NCBI RefSeq assembly: GCF_004366595.1
Contig: NZ_SORE01000014.1
Coordinates: 62,001-126,000, forward strand
DNA: 64,000 bases
Source of the DNA: Paraburkholderia rhizosphaerae
Lineage (GTDB): Bacteria > Pseudomonadota > Gammaproteobacteria > Burkholderiales > Burkholderiaceae
Reading direction: 5' to 3'
In this document: in pieces, positions 36,291 through 45,198 of the stretch
Position numbering within the stretch: position 1 is the first letter of the stretch
How the letters are laid out: each line of letters starts with the position of its first letter
Program-made: the position numbers and the translations under genes
The notes under the pieces: model-generated
Databases searched by the model: none
The model's input: only the letters and a program-made list of their open reading frames with translations
What the model was told of the DNA's origin: nothing

Positions 36291-36971
36291 TCAGGCCTTT
36301 TGCCCGAGCCGCGCCAGCAGCCACGTACGCAGCGCGGCAATCTCCTCCGCGCACACCGAATGCGGCATCGGATACGCGTGCCATTCGACATCGCTGCCGC
36401 GCGCGCGGGCGAAGTCGCGCGCCGCTTCGCCCAGGCTCACGGCCAGCACGTCGTCCTGCGTGCCGTGCGCCGCAAAAATCGGCGTATACCGGTTCGCTTC
36501 GCTCGCGCGGCTTTCGATATACGGCTGCGACGGCACGTAGCCCGACAGCACGATCAGACCGGCAAGCGCTTGAGGGTGAGTCAGCCCGGCCGAGTATGTC
36601 ATCGCCCCACCTTGCGAAAATCCGGCGAGAAAGATGTTGGAGGTTGCGATACCGCGCGTGTTCTGTGCGTCGATAAGCTGCCGCACGGTCGCGCACGACG
36701 CGTCAATGCCCGCTTCGTCGACTTTCCGGTTGATGCCCTGAAAAGACAGGATGTCGTACCACGCCCGCATCACGTACCCGTTGTTCGCCGTCACCGGAAT
36801 TTCCGGCGCGTTCGGGAAGACGAAGCGCACCGCGGGCGCGCCCGCGAGGCGCAGTTCGGGGATCAGCGGCACGAAATCGTTAGCATCGGCGCCGAGGCCG
36901 TGCATCAGGATCACCGCGAATTCGGGGTTCGGCGCGGTTTCGATTTCGATCGTCGACAGCGGGTCGTTCAT
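36291..36971 (-). CDS. Carboxylesterase, alpha/beta hydrolase (phospholipase/carboxylesterase family 2)
   Basis: 226 residues, cytoplasmic. Family order: oxyanion region VILMHGLGADANDFVPLIPEL, nucleophile GFSQGG (Ser about 120), and FAAHGTQDDVLAV (Asp). The last is YPMPHSVCAEEI with the catalytic His. This is the EstB/YpfH-type esterase fold that hydrolyses short- and medium-chain esters and thioester-like substrates. Strong GAGGAG site. It lies 33 nt upstream, on the same strand, of nothing in the operon sense: the MAPEG gene precedes it in transcription order. Confidence 0.94.
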   Translation of the reverse strand: MNDPLSTIEIETAPNPEFAVILMHGLGADANDFVPLIPELRLAGAPAVRFVFPNAPEIPVTANNGYVMRAWYDILSFQGINRKVDEAGIDASCATVRQLIDAQNTRGIATSNIFLAGFSQGGAMTYSAGLTHPQALAGLIVLSGYVPSQPYIESRASEANRYTPIFAAHGTQDDVLAVSLGEAARDFARARGSDVEWHAYPMPHSVCAEEIAALRTWLLARLGQKA

Positions 36972-37003
36972 TTTTTACAGCTCCTCGTAAGCAATGGCCT
37001 GCA

Positions 37004-37393
37004 TCAGATCAGCCGGGAAAGTATCAGCAGGATACCCGCGAGCGACGCGGCCCACACAAGCGAGCGCAGATACGGAACGCCAGCCGCATAAAGCGGCACG
37101 TACACGATACGCGCGAGCAGATAGAGCCAGGCGCCCAGTTGCGTTTGCGCGCTGTCGCGGCCCGCGACATGCGCAATCAGCACGGCGGCCGCGAACACCG
37201 GCAGTGTCTCGAACAGGTTGCTTTGCGCGCGCATCAGCCGCCCGGTGAGCTTGCCGACCGGCGCGCCCGGCGCATCGCGCGCGCTCGCGTTGTACGCAAT
37301 GCCGGTCTCGCGGTTGCGCAGCAACGCGGGCACTAGAACCTGAATCAGCGCGACGACAAGCGTCCACGCGAGCAGCGTCAGTTCGATGGTCAT
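37004..37393 (-). CDS. MAPEG-family membrane protein
   Basis: 129 residues with four membrane helices. Features are LLAWTLVVALIQVLVPALLR in helix 1, RLMRAQSNLFETLPVFAAAVLI (the conserved R-x-x-x-A-x-x-N-x-x-E-x-x-P motif) in helix 2, and YLLARIVYVPLYAAGVPYLRSLVW (A-R-x-x-Y-x-x-x-Y) in helix 3. These are diagnostic of bacterial MAPEG (microsomal GST/FLAP-like) proteins. Good AGGAG site before the ATG. Followed by the esterase gene 32 nt later, so possibly co-transcribed. Biochemical role unknown; glutathione transferase activity is possible. Confidence 0.9.
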   Translation of the reverse strand: MTIELTLLAWTLVVALIQVLVPALLRNRETGIAYNASARDAPGAPVGKLTGRLMRAQSNLFETLPVFAAAVLIAHVAGRDSAQTQLGAWLYLLARIVYVPLYAAGVPYLRSLVWAASLAGILLILSRLI

Positions 37394-37518
37394 GCTTTCT
37401 TCTCCTGATGGCTTCAGTTATTGCGGTATGCCGATGTTCCGGATGCCCAGACTTACCCTTCTTTCTGACATGGCCCGGCGCATCTTAAAATGGCGCTTTC
37501 GCCGTTGATGAAGCCACC

Positions 37519-39009
37519 ATGCCTTATATCGCCTCTGCCGATCACGCGCCGCAGGACCTCGCGACACCCAGCGACGACGCCGACATGTTCGAGCTCGCCC
37601 CGGTGTCGCTATGGCTCGAGGATTTTAGCGGCGTACGCGCGCTATTCGACGAATGGCGCGCGCAAGGCGTCACCGATTTGCGTACATTCCTGCAATCGAA
37701 CCCGCCGCGCGTGGCCGAATGCGCAAGCCGCATTCGCGTGATCAAGGTGAATCACAAGACGCTCGCGCTGTTCGATGCAACGGACTTCGGCGAACTTACC
37801 GGCAATCTCGCGGCCGTGTTCCGCGACGACATGCTGAAAACGCACCTCGAAGAGCTGTGCCAGCTATGGTCCGGGCAAAGTCACTTTATGAGTCAGACCG
37901 TCAACTACACGCTCGGCGGCCGGCGCCTCGACGTGCTGCTCAAGGGAACCGTGCTGCCCGGACACGAAGCGCGGTGGGACCGCGTGCTGGTGTCGGTCGA
38001 AGACATCACCGAACTCGAACGCACGCGTCAGCGCATCGCGCACGCCGAACAATACGCGCGCGGGCTCTTCGAGCATTCGCCGGTGTCGTTGTGGGTAGAA
38101 GACTTCACTGCGGTCAAACGGCTGCTCGATGAAGTGCGCGCGCAAGGCATCGTCGATTTCCGCGTGTTTACCGATGTGCATCCGGAGTTCGTCGAGCGCT
38201 GCATGCAGGAAATCCATGTGCTCGACGTGAACCAGCACACGCTCGAGATGTTTGCCGCACCTGATAAACACACGCTGCTCGCGCGTCTGCCCGACGTTTT
38301 CCGCGACGACATGCGTCCGCACTTTCGCGAGCAATTGATCGACCTGTGGGAAGGCAAGCTGTTCCAGCAACGCGAAGTGCTGAACTACTCGCTCGACGCG
38401 AACGAGGTGCACGTGCATTTGCAGTTCTCGGTGTTGCCGGGACACGAACGCGACTGGGACCTGGTGCTGGTCGCGCTCACCGACATCACCGCGCGCAAGA
38501 AGGCTGAAGCGTATCTCGAGTACCTCGGCAAACACGATGTGCTGACCAAGCTGCGCAACCGCTCGTTTTATGTCGACGAGTTGAACCGGCTCGAGCGCAA
38601 AGGCCCGTATCCGGTTACCGTCGTGATGGCCGATCTGAACGGACTGAAGCGCGTGAACGACCAGTTAGGGCATGCGGCCGGCGACGCGCTGCTGCGGCGC
38701 GCCGGCGAAGTGTTGTCGAAGGCGATGGAAATGCCGTTTGTCGCCGCGCGGATCGGCGGCGACGAGTTCGCGATTCTGATGCCCGGCACCGACGAGCGCG
38801 GTGGTGTAGCGATGATCGAAACGGTCCGCAAGCTCGTCGAGTTGAACAACCAGTTCTATCCGGGTTCGCCGCTCAGCTTTTCGATGGGAGCGGCCACGGT
38901 GCTGCGCGGCGAGCGTGTCGAAGCGGGCGTGCAGCGCGCGGACCTGCTGATGTACGAGGATAAACGCGCGATTTACGCAGAAGAGCAAACGCGTGCGCGC
39001 AATGCGTAG
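37519..39009 (+). CDS. Diguanylate cyclase with two duplicated PAS-like sensor domains
   Basis: 496 residues, no membrane segment. Two homologous sensor domains lie in tandem. The first (about 14-180) begins PVSLWLEDFSGVRALFDEWR. The second (about 190-340) begins PVSLWVEDFTAVKRLLDEVR. Each ends LPGHE-x-x-W-D-x-V-L-V-x-x-x-D-I-T, a PAS C-terminal motif. The GGDEF domain follows (YLGKHDVLTKLRNRSFYVDE to the end) with an intact active site, RIGGDEF. The RxxD inhibitory site expected five residues before GGDEF is absent (MPFVAARIGGDEF), so product inhibition may be lost. It makes cyclic di-GMP in response to an unknown signal. Confidence 0.93.
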   Translation: MPYIASADHAPQDLATPSDDADMFELAPVSLWLEDFSGVRALFDEWRAQGVTDLRTFLQSNPPRVAECASRIRVIKVNHKTLALFDATDFGELTGNLAAVFRDDMLKTHLEELCQLWSGQSHFMSQTVNYTLGGRRLDVLLKGTVLPGHEARWDRVLVSVEDITELERTRQRIAHAEQYARGLFEHSPVSLWVEDFTAVKRLLDEVRAQGIVDFRVFTDVHPEFVERCMQEIHVLDVNQHTLEMFAAPDKHTLLARLPDVFRDDMRPHFREQLIDLWEGKLFQQREVLNYSLDANEVHVHLQFSVLPGHERDWDLVLVALTDITARKKAEAYLEYLGKHDVLTKLRNRSFYVDELNRLERKGPYPVTVVMADLNGLKRVNDQLGHAAGDALLRRAGEVLSKAMEMPFVAARIGGDEFAILMPGTDERGGVAMIETVRKLVELNNQFYPGSPLSFSMGAATVLRGERVEAGVQRADLLMYEDKRAIYAEEQTRARNA

Positions 39010-39030
39010 CTGCGCAGCGCGTTGGCTTGA

Positions 39031-39345
39031 TCAGGCCTTGACGCCCGGCAGCTTCGCCGCGAGCACATCGATCCGTTCGATCTTCGGCGGCTGAGCAAGC
39101 AGCTCGCCTGCTCGCTCCATCAATGCGGCGGCTACCTTGCCGGACAGATGCGCATCGCGGCCCGCTTCGTCGTTGAACGCATCGAAGATGCCGAATGTGG
39201 ACGGGCCCATCCGTATCGCAAACCATGCGGTTGTGCCCGGCTCCGCTTCGACGAGCGGCACAGCGCCGAGCAGAAACTGCTCGACGTCCTTCTCCTTGCC
39301 GGGCTTCGCTTCGAGGCGGACATACAGCGCGAGTTTGACCATCAT
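39031..39345 (-). CDS. Antibiotic biosynthesis monooxygenase-like (ABM) domain protein
   Basis: 104 residues, a single ferredoxin-like dimeric alpha/beta barrel domain. MVKLALYVRLEAKPGKEKDV is the start of the ABM fold. W-F-A-I-R, FGIFDAFNDEAGRDAHLSGK and the ensuing ALMERAGELL match the quinol monooxygenase YgiN-type family. Probable cytoplasmic enzyme or small-molecule oxidase of unknown substrate. It is convergent with the diguanylate cyclase gene, 21 nt away. Confidence 0.88.
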   Translation of the reverse strand: MMVKLALYVRLEAKPGKEKDVEQFLLGAVPLVEAEPGTTAWFAIRMGPSTFGIFDAFNDEAGRDAHLSGKVAAALMERAGELLAQPPKIERIDVLAAKLPGVKA

Positions 39346-39436
39346 GCACCTCCCGTTTTCAAGAGTCTCGGATCATGCAGTATAGTCTCGCGCAGCGTGA
39401 CGTTCCGTGAGGCGGGCAAGTCGCGAGCGGCCTCGC

Positions 39437-39760
39437 TTACACGCTGCCGGAGCGCACCGGCACGCCGTACATTTCGACGATGCGGCGGTCCTGTTCCTGC
39501 GCAGAAAACTGCTCCCACTCGATGCCGTTGACGTCGACGGTGCTGGTGAAACCCTCGGTGCCGTCCTCTTCGAAACCGACGTGGCGCAATTGCCCCGCGC
39601 GCTGCGGATTCTCGTTAATCGAAAAGTTGAGCAAGTCGGTGCGCCACATCGCGTAGCGGCCGGGCACGATTGCTGCGGGCGATTGCCCGAGGCGGCGCGT
39701 GTAGTCCGTAATCGATGCATCGAGGTTCGCGACAGCCAGCGCGATATGAAAACGTTTCAT
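39437..39760 (-). CDS. VOC-family (glyoxalase/bleomycin resistance-like) protein
   Basis: 107 residues. FHIALAVANLDASITDYTRRLG is the first beta-alpha-beta-beta-beta half, with a metal-ligand-type His4-like position. LRHVGFEEDGTEGFTSTVDVNG and the EMY near the end supply the second half. The overall style is of VOC proteins akin to ArsI/CadI-like or small glyoxalases. Glyoxalase I activity is not implied. It follows the ABM gene in the same orientation, upstream of it by 91 nt, so the two could be co-transcribed. Confidence 0.8.
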   Translation of the reverse strand: MKRFHIALAVANLDASITDYTRRLGQSPAAIVPGRYAMWRTDLLNFSINENPQRAGQLRHVGFEEDGTEGFTSTVDVNGIEWEQFSAQEQDRRIVEMYGVPVRSGSV

Positions 39761-39926
39761 GGTCTCTGTCCTTTCGCTTTGGTTCGTGAAGGCACTGCGC
39801 AGAGCATCGTACGAAACGTGCGCGGGCTTAACCAGTCAAGCGGGGATGCTGGTATAAGGATTACCCGCTTTTGTGGCGCGTCCGCACGCGCCTGCCAAGC
39901 CAGCCCATCGCGCCGACGCGCCGAGC

Positions 39927-40940
39927 TCAGCGCGCGTCAACCAGATGCCGCGGCGCCGGCGCAATGCTGACCGGCGGCGCCTCCAGCGAGCCGCGCATGC
40001 GCCGCACTTCGTCGGTCGGCGTCAGGCCGAAAAGCCGCTTGAATTCGCGGCTAAACTGCGACGCGCTTTCATAGCCGACGCGCGCCGCCGCCGCGCCCGC
40101 GTTGAGCCCGTCCTGCAGCATCAGCAGGCGCGCATGATGCAGGCGCGTGGTCTTCACGTATTGCATGGGTGACGTCGACGTGACGTTCTTGAAGTGCGCG
40201 TGAAACACTGCGAGACTCATGCCCGCCTCGCGCGCGAGCGTATCGACATCGAGCGCGCCATCGTAATCGCTATGAATGCGCCGTAACGCCTTCGCAATGC
40301 GGCCGAAATGCTGCTGATGCGTGAGCGCCGCGCGAATCGCGTGGCCCTGCTCGCCAGTCAGCACGCGGTAGCAGATCTCGCGCACGATCGACGGCGCGAG
40401 CACCCGCGCATCGAGCGGCGCCGCCAGCGCTTCGAGCAGGCGTTCGACCGCGTCGCACAGCGTCGGGTCGAGCGGCGTCGAATAAATGCCGCGCGGTTCG
40501 TCGTGCGCGTCGGCGCGATTGTCTTCGACCAGCATCAACAGCTCGGCGACCATTCCAAGGTCGATATCGATGCCAATGCCGAGGAACGGCTCGGCTTCGC
40601 TCGCCTCGGTCTCGCATTCGAAAGGCATCGGCACCGATGCGACCAGATACTGCTGCGCGTCATACACATACGACTCGCCGCCGAGATAACCGCGCTTGCG
40701 GCCTTGGCAGACAATCACGATCATCGGGTCGTACATCACCGGGTGACGCGGCATCGGGCGGCTCGCGCGCATCAGCTTGACGCCGGGCACGCACGAAAAG
40801 GTAAAGCCGTCGGTCGGCGCGAGCCGGTCGAACAGATCGGCCATATGCCGCTGCGCGCGGCTGATCGCACGGGGCTGCGCGCGAGTCGCTGATGCGTCGT
40901 TCAGTTTGGGTAGTTCGGAAAGTTCGGGAAGGAACGTCAT
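39927..40940 (-). CDS. AraC-family transcriptional regulator (AraC_N type)
   Basis: 337 residues from the ATG at 40940. The N-terminal domain is of the AraC_N/DUF-cupin type (SCVPGVKLMRASRPMPRHPV, then YDPMIVIVCQGRKRGYLGGE and YDAQQYLVASVPMPFECE). The C-terminal HTH pair is LAREAGMSLAVFHAHFKNVT and ARVGYESASQFSREFKRLFG. This subtype commonly regulates oxidoreductase or dehydrogenase genes next to it. Here it is divergent from a LysR gene, with 508 nt between them. Target unknown. Confidence 0.92.
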   Translation of the reverse strand: MTFLPELSELPKLNDASATRAQPRAISRAQRHMADLFDRLAPTDGFTFSCVPGVKLMRASRPMPRHPVMYDPMIVIVCQGRKRGYLGGESYVYDAQQYLVASVPMPFECETEASEAEPFLGIGIDIDLGMVAELLMLVEDNRADAHDEPRGIYSTPLDPTLCDAVERLLEALAAPLDARVLAPSIVREICYRVLTGEQGHAIRAALTHQQHFGRIAKALRRIHSDYDGALDVDTLAREAGMSLAVFHAHFKNVTSTSPMQYVKTTRLHHARLLMLQDGLNAGAAAARVGYESASQFSREFKRLFGLTPTDEVRRMRGSLEAPPVSIAPAPRHLVDAR

Positions 40941-41448
40941 GACGGTACCTGTCGGGGGGGAACGGCTCTGCACATCTCTTGTGCTTCACAGAATCAGGCT
41001 TGAAATCTAGCATTAAATGCACTTCCGCGTACGACGACGCGAGAAATAGGCAAGCCTTCAAGACGTCCAGGTATTCCCTGGACCGGTCGCGCTGCTTAAT
41101 ATGGGAACCCTGACGAGAGACCTTCCATTTGGCGTCAAGCCGCGCTTGCCGTGCCGATTGCGTCGATGCTACGCCCGCCGGATAGCGGAATGCGGGAACG
41201 CGATGATGCGAATGACTTAAGCCCAAGGTCTCTTTTGCAGGAATCCACATGACCACGACGGGCGGCAGCGCATTGACCCTCGCTTTTTTTGCCGTGTTGC
41301 CTTTTGCCCATTAACCGCCGCGTGCAGTTCAGCGGCATGACCCGAGTTCTACCCCGCAGTGCCGGCGTGCCTTTCCGACTGGAACGGCACGCCGGCCGCT
41401 CGTCGTTGCTGCATGTTTGATCAGGAAGTTCTTCAGTGGAGAAGCCCT
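40941..41448. other. Divergent intergenic region between AraC and LysR genes
   Basis: 508 nt. On the minus strand an extended -10 box, TGCTAGATT (around 41012-41004), sits 64 nt or more upstream of the AraC start and may be its promoter. The region next to the LysR start has GGAGA then a GTG. Several short open frames are not supported. Nothing else is apparent. Confidence 0.35.
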
Positions 41449-42408
41449 GTGATTGACCGTATTCAGGCCATGCGTACTTTTATCCGGATCGTCGATACGA
41501 ATAGTTTCACGCGCGCCGCGGAATCGTTGAACATTCCGCGGGCGAGTGCGACGACGATCGTTCAGAACCTTGAAGCGCTGCTCGGCACCGCGTTGCTGAT
41601 CCGCACGACGCGGCGTCTGTCACTCACGCCGGAGGGCGCCGCGTACTACGAACGTTGCGCGCAGATTCTCGCCGATATCGATGAGATGGAAGCGAGCTTG
41701 CGGCAGACCAACGCGAATCCGAGCGGACGACTGCGCGTCGAGATGCCGGGCGCAGTGGCGACTGCGCTCGTGTTGCCCGCGCTCGACGATTTTCATGCGC
41801 GCTTTCCTAACATCGAGCTGTCGATCGGTGTCAGCAATCGCCCGGTGGATCTGGTTGGCGAGGCGGTCGATTGCAGCATCCAGTTAGGCGAACTGCCGGA
41901 CTCAGGCCTCAATGCGCGGCGCCTTGGCACGCTCGAACATGTGACGTGCGCGAGCCCGGCGTATCTCGAACGCTTTGGCATGCCGGAAGGTCTCGACGAT
42001 CTCGCGCGGCACGTGGCGGTGAATTGCACCGGGCGGCAAAGCGAGCGTTCGGCCAGCTTCGATTTCGAGGTCGACGGCAGTCCCCTCGCGGTGAAGGTGG
42101 ACGGCTTTGTCAATGTGAACGACGAGCAGGCTTGCCTGACCTGCGGGCTGCAAGGGCTCGGGTTGATTCAGCCGGCGAGAATCGCCGCGCAGCCGTGGCT
42201 CGACGCTGGGATGCTGCGCGAGGTGCTGCCGGAATGCCGACCGCTGCCGACTACCGTGTCGATTGCGTATGTGAAGGGACGGCGCGTGTCGCCCCGCGTG
42301 CGGGCGTTCGTCGATTGGCTGGCGGAGTTGTTCGAGCACGCAGGCCATGTCGAGGCGGATATGTCGCGGGTGCGGGAGCTGATGCGTGGCGGGTTGCATA
42401 CCGCGTAA
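41449..42408 (+). CDS. LysR-family transcriptional regulator
   Basis: 319 residues from a GTG at 41449 (VIDRIQAMRTFIRIVDTNSF), with GGAGA upstream. HTH: FTRAAESLNIPRASATTIVQNLEALLGTALLIRTTRRL, split here as FTRAAESLNIPRASATTIVQ and NLEALLGTALLIRTTRRLSLT. The effector domain begins GRLRVEMPGAVATALVLPAL. It is in the CrgA/DmlR-like subgroup with many Burkholderia paralogues. An upstream start at 41359 would add residues with no family features. Target genes are not obvious; the nearest rightward gene is convergent. Confidence 0.9.
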   Translation: MIDRIQAMRTFIRIVDTNSFTRAAESLNIPRASATTIVQNLEALLGTALLIRTTRRLSLTPEGAAYYERCAQILADIDEMEASLRQTNANPSGRLRVEMPGAVATALVLPALDDFHARFPNIELSIGVSNRPVDLVGEAVDCSIQLGELPDSGLNARRLGTLEHVTCASPAYLERFGMPEGLDDLARHVAVNCTGRQSERSASFDFEVDGSPLAVKVDGFVNVNDEQACLTCGLQGLGLIQPARIAAQPWLDAGMLREVLPECRPLPTTVSIAYVKGRRVSPRVRAFVDWLAELFEHAGHVEADMSRVRELMRGGLHTA

Positions 42409-42512
42409 CTCTGTCGGCGTTGCAGGCCGCGACAGGGCCAACAACGTCTTGCGCAGGGGCAGCGCGATCTTTCTTTGTATAGCGCCGCCCCGTGCACGCA
42501 GGGGTAATCGGA

Positions 42513-43556
42513 CTACCGCGCCGCTTCCCGCTGCGCGCGTGCGCGGGAAATCATCTGCTGGACAGCCGGATTTGCATTGACCGGTAACAGCTGCGTTTGC
42601 GGGTGCTCATCGACAAACACGCGAAAGATCTGATCGGCGAACGCCTGTCCAATCGTGTCGACGTTCCTGAAGTCGAGCACCACCCTTCTGAACTGATCCA
42701 GTCGCGCGAGCAGCCGTTTCGCCTGGGACCGCGATACCAGGTCGTCGGTCCCATATTTGGCGAGATCGACCGGTACGACCGTTTTGTCGAACGTGTAGTC
42801 ATCACTTTCGGTGTACTCGTCGAAGATTTCCCTGGCCGTGTGCGTGGCGCGGTTACTCAGCGTCAGGAAAACCGATGTACCGGGCGCGGCCCGCTCGCGC
42901 TCCATCACGATGTCTTCGTACGACTCCTTGTGGTGATCGAAATAGAGCGCGCCCGACAAAATGCCGAACTGGTCGAACATCCGCGACGTAAAGAAGATGC
43001 CCTCGCCCGAGTGATTCCTCGGGTCGGTCGTCAGTTTGCCTTTGGCCAGTTCGAAGATGGCGTGCCGCTCGTCGAGAAGGTTCAGGTGCGTTTGAATCTT
43101 CGTGAAGATGCCGACGCCGTCGTCGGAGATCATCATTTCCGTCGACACCGCGGTTTGCGTCACCTTGACGAGAATCGCGGTGCCGCTGGAGTGGTCGATC
43201 GCGTTGTTGAATATCTCGGTGAAGCCGTGGTGCCAGATATTCATGACGTTCGCGGGAAGCGGCTCGATCAGCGGCTTGACCACTTCGTTCCATACCACGT
43301 CTTCTTCGAGCGGTTGCGTCAACGGGAACCGGAAAGTCTCCGTGAACAGCGGAACGAGCCGGTAGCGCGCATCCCGTGTGCTGCCTTCCTTCACGATTGC
43401 GCCTTGCTCGCGCAGGAGCAACAGGTGCTTGTTGACGGCCTGGCGACTGATAGAGAACCGGTCCGCGGTGAGCGACACCACGTCGACGTGCGATTCGATG
43501 TGCTCGAGCAGAAACGTTCGAACCTGTTCGCCCTCTGTGCGGACCCTGCTAGACAC
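42513..43556 (-). CDS. Winged-HTH / HATPase / DUF4325 (STAS-like) regulator
   Basis: 347 residues in three parts. Residues 1-70 form a winged HTH (ISRQAVNKHLLLLREQGAIV). About 95-215 form a GHKL-type ATPase: N box EIFNNAIDHS, G1 DDGVGIF, G2 HSGEGIFFTSRMFD. About 245-335 form a DUF4325-like STAS-fold domain (VPVDLAKYGTDDLVSRSQAKRL, then DFRNVDTIGQAFADQIFRVF). There is no histidine phosphoacceptor, so it is not a sensor kinase. It resembles anti-sigma/anti-anti-sigma modules fused to a DNA-binding head. Three tandem repeats lie just upstream of its start, suggesting autoregulation. Confidence 0.85.
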   Translation of the reverse strand: MSSRVRTEGEQVRTFLLEHIESHVDVVSLTADRFSISRQAVNKHLLLLREQGAIVKEGSTRDARYRLVPLFTETFRFPLTQPLEEDVVWNEVVKPLIEPLPANVMNIWHHGFTEIFNNAIDHSSGTAILVKVTQTAVSTEMMISDDGVGIFTKIQTHLNLLDERHAIFELAKGKLTTDPRNHSGEGIFFTSRMFDQFGILSGALYFDHHKESYEDIVMERERAAPGTSVFLTLSNRATHTAREIFDEYTESDDYTFDKTVVPVDLAKYGTDDLVSRSQAKRLLARLDQFRRVVLDFRNVDTIGQAFADQIFRVFVDEHPQTQLLPVNANPAVQQMISRARAQREAAR

Positions 43557-43570
43557 GACGGCACCCTTTT

Positions 43571-43623
43571 GACAACTTTAGCTGGCTTTATTGTCAACTT
43601 TAAGGGTTTTATTGTCAACCTTA
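43571..43623. repeat. Three direct repeats upstream of the wHTH/HATPase gene
   Basis: The 10-mer G(A/T)CAAC(T/C)TTA occurs at 43571-43580 (GACAACTTTA), 43593-43602 (GTCAACTTTA) and 43614-43623 (GTCAACCTTA). Spacings are 22 and 21 nt, about two helical turns, so all would face the same side of DNA. They lie 15-67 nt upstream of the start codon at 43556. On the minus strand each contains a TTGAC-like box, so the repeats could also be overlapping -35 elements. Likely the operator of the winged-HTH protein itself. Confidence 0.6.
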
Positions 43624-43713
43624 CGTGGCGATGCGGGTGCCGGTGGCGTCGCTTCAGCGCAGGCAGACGTGGGCCGAGCGCGGGGGACGCCGGCTCGGCC
43701 AACCTGCTTCAGG

Positions 43714-45198
43714 TCAGGACTCTTCGGACCAGACCATATTCTCCCGCGTCACCAGTGCGGTCGATGCGCCCGGACCAAACGTGCCGGCCGTATAAGGCCG
43801 TGGCCGGTCGCCGGCAAGCTTCCATCCTTCGATGATCGGATCGGCCCACGCCCATGCGGCTTCCAGTTCATCGCGGCGCATGAAGTGCGTGAGACGGCCG
43901 CGCACGACGTCGATCAGCAGCCGCTCATACGCTTCCGCGCGGCGGCCGGTGAATGCCTGCTCGAGGTCCAGATTCAGATTGACCGGCAGCGTGCGCATGC
44001 CGCTGCCCGGCTCTTTGGCGAGCATCTGCAACTGGATCGATTCGGCAGGCTGCAATTGAATGACGAGCCGGTTGCCGCAATTGCGCGGGCCGCACGGGCT
44101 ATTCGGCATGATCGAGAACGGCAGGTCTGCGAACTCGATCACGATCTCCGACAGCTTCTTTGCCATCCGCTTGCCGGTGCGCAGGAAGAACGGCACGTGC
44201 GCCCAGCGCCAGTTGTTGATGTGCGCACGCAGTGCGACGAAGGTTTCCGCGTGACTGTCCTTCGGCACGTTGTCTTCTTCGAGATAGCCCTTCACGGGCT
44301 CGCCGCCGACCGCGCCGGAGGTGTACTGGCCGCGCACGGTATCGCGAGAGATGTCCTCTGCCGTCATTGGGCGCAGCGAGCGCAGCACCTTCAGCTTCTC
44401 GTCGCGGACCGCGTCCGGATCGAGCGATACCGGTGGCTCCATTGCAACGATGCACAGCAGTTGCAGCAGGTGGTTCTGCACCATGTCGCGCATTGCGCCG
44501 GTCTGATCGTAGAAGCCCGCGCGGCTGCCCACACCGACCGTCTCCGCGACTGTGATCTGCACGCTGCGGATATACGGCGCCTGCCACAGCGGACCGAAGA
44601 TCGCATTGCCGAAGCGCAGCACCATCAGGTTCTGCACGGTCTCTTTACCCAGATAGTGGTCGATCCGGTAGATCTGCGTTTCGGCGAAGTGCTTGCCCAC
44701 CGAATTGTTGATTGCTTGCGCGGATTCGAGGTCGTGGCCCAGGGGTTTTTCGAGCACGACGCGGGAGTTTGCGTCGATCAGCGACTTCGACGCAAGGTTG
44801 TCGCAGATCGTCGTGAAAAGGTCCGGCGAGGTCGCGAGATAGAAGATGCGCTGGGCGTTGGGGCGCGAGGCTTGTGCGAGGCGTGCGTAGTCCTCTGCGT
44901 TGTCGACGTCGACGCGCACATATTCGAACAGCGCGATGAATTTGTCCCACGCCGCCGCATCGAGCGCCTTGCGGTCGATAAACGGCTTCGAATGCTCGTC
45001 CATAAAGTTCACATATTGCTCACGCGTCCAGTCGCGACGGCCGATCGCGAGGATGCGGGTGTCGGCGGGCAAGTTGCCGTGTGAGTGCGCCATAAATAGC
45101 GCGGGCAGCAGCTTGCGGGCGGACAGGTCGCCGGCGCCGCCGAAGATGATCATGTCGAGGGGGTGGTCCGGCGTAGTGGAGGCGGTGGCAGTCGTCAT
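43714..45198 (-). CDS. zwf: Glucose-6-phosphate 1-dehydrogenase
   Basis: 494 residues from the ATG at 45198. It oxidises glucose 6-phosphate to 6-phosphogluconolactone with NADP+, feeding the oxidative pentose phosphate or Entner-Doudoroff routes. Seen: nucleotide-binding IIFGGAGDLSARKLLPALF, active-site RIDHYLGKE, and the substrate-binding region GNRLVIQLQP. Length is normal. No other pathway gene is adjacent, so this is an isolated copy. No strong ribosome binding site precedes the ATG. A longer in-frame extension to 45519 is not plausible for this family. Confidence 0.97.
   Translation of the reverse strand: MTTATASTTPDHPLDMIIFGGAGDLSARKLLPALFMAHSHGNLPADTRILAIGRRDWTREQYVNFMDEHSKPFIDRKALDAAAWDKFIALFEYVRVDVDNAEDYARLAQASRPNAQRIFYLATSPDLFTTICDNLASKSLIDANSRVVLEKPLGHDLESAQAINNSVGKHFAETQIYRIDHYLGKETVQNLMVLRFGNAIFGPLWQAPYIRSVQITVAETVGVGSRAGFYDQTGAMRDMVQNHLLQLLCIVAMEPPVSLDPDAVRDEKLKVLRSLRPMTAEDISRDTVRGQYTSGAVGGEPVKGYLEEDNVPKDSHAETFVALRAHINNWRWAHVPFFLRTGKRMAKKLSEIVIEFADLPFSIMPNSPCGPRNCGNRLVIQLQPAESIQLQMLAKEPGSGMRTLPVNLNLDLEQAFTGRRAEAYERLLIDVVRGRLTHFMRRDELEAAWAWADPIIEGWKLAGDRPRPYTAGTFGPGASTALVTRENMVWSEES

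Noticed and set aside
43591-45084. 497-codon plus-strand open frame opposite zwf
   Set aside because: It is the antisense shadow of the well-supported zwf gene. High-GC codon use leaves long antisense frames open, and its translation is Arg/Ala/His-rich without any domain.
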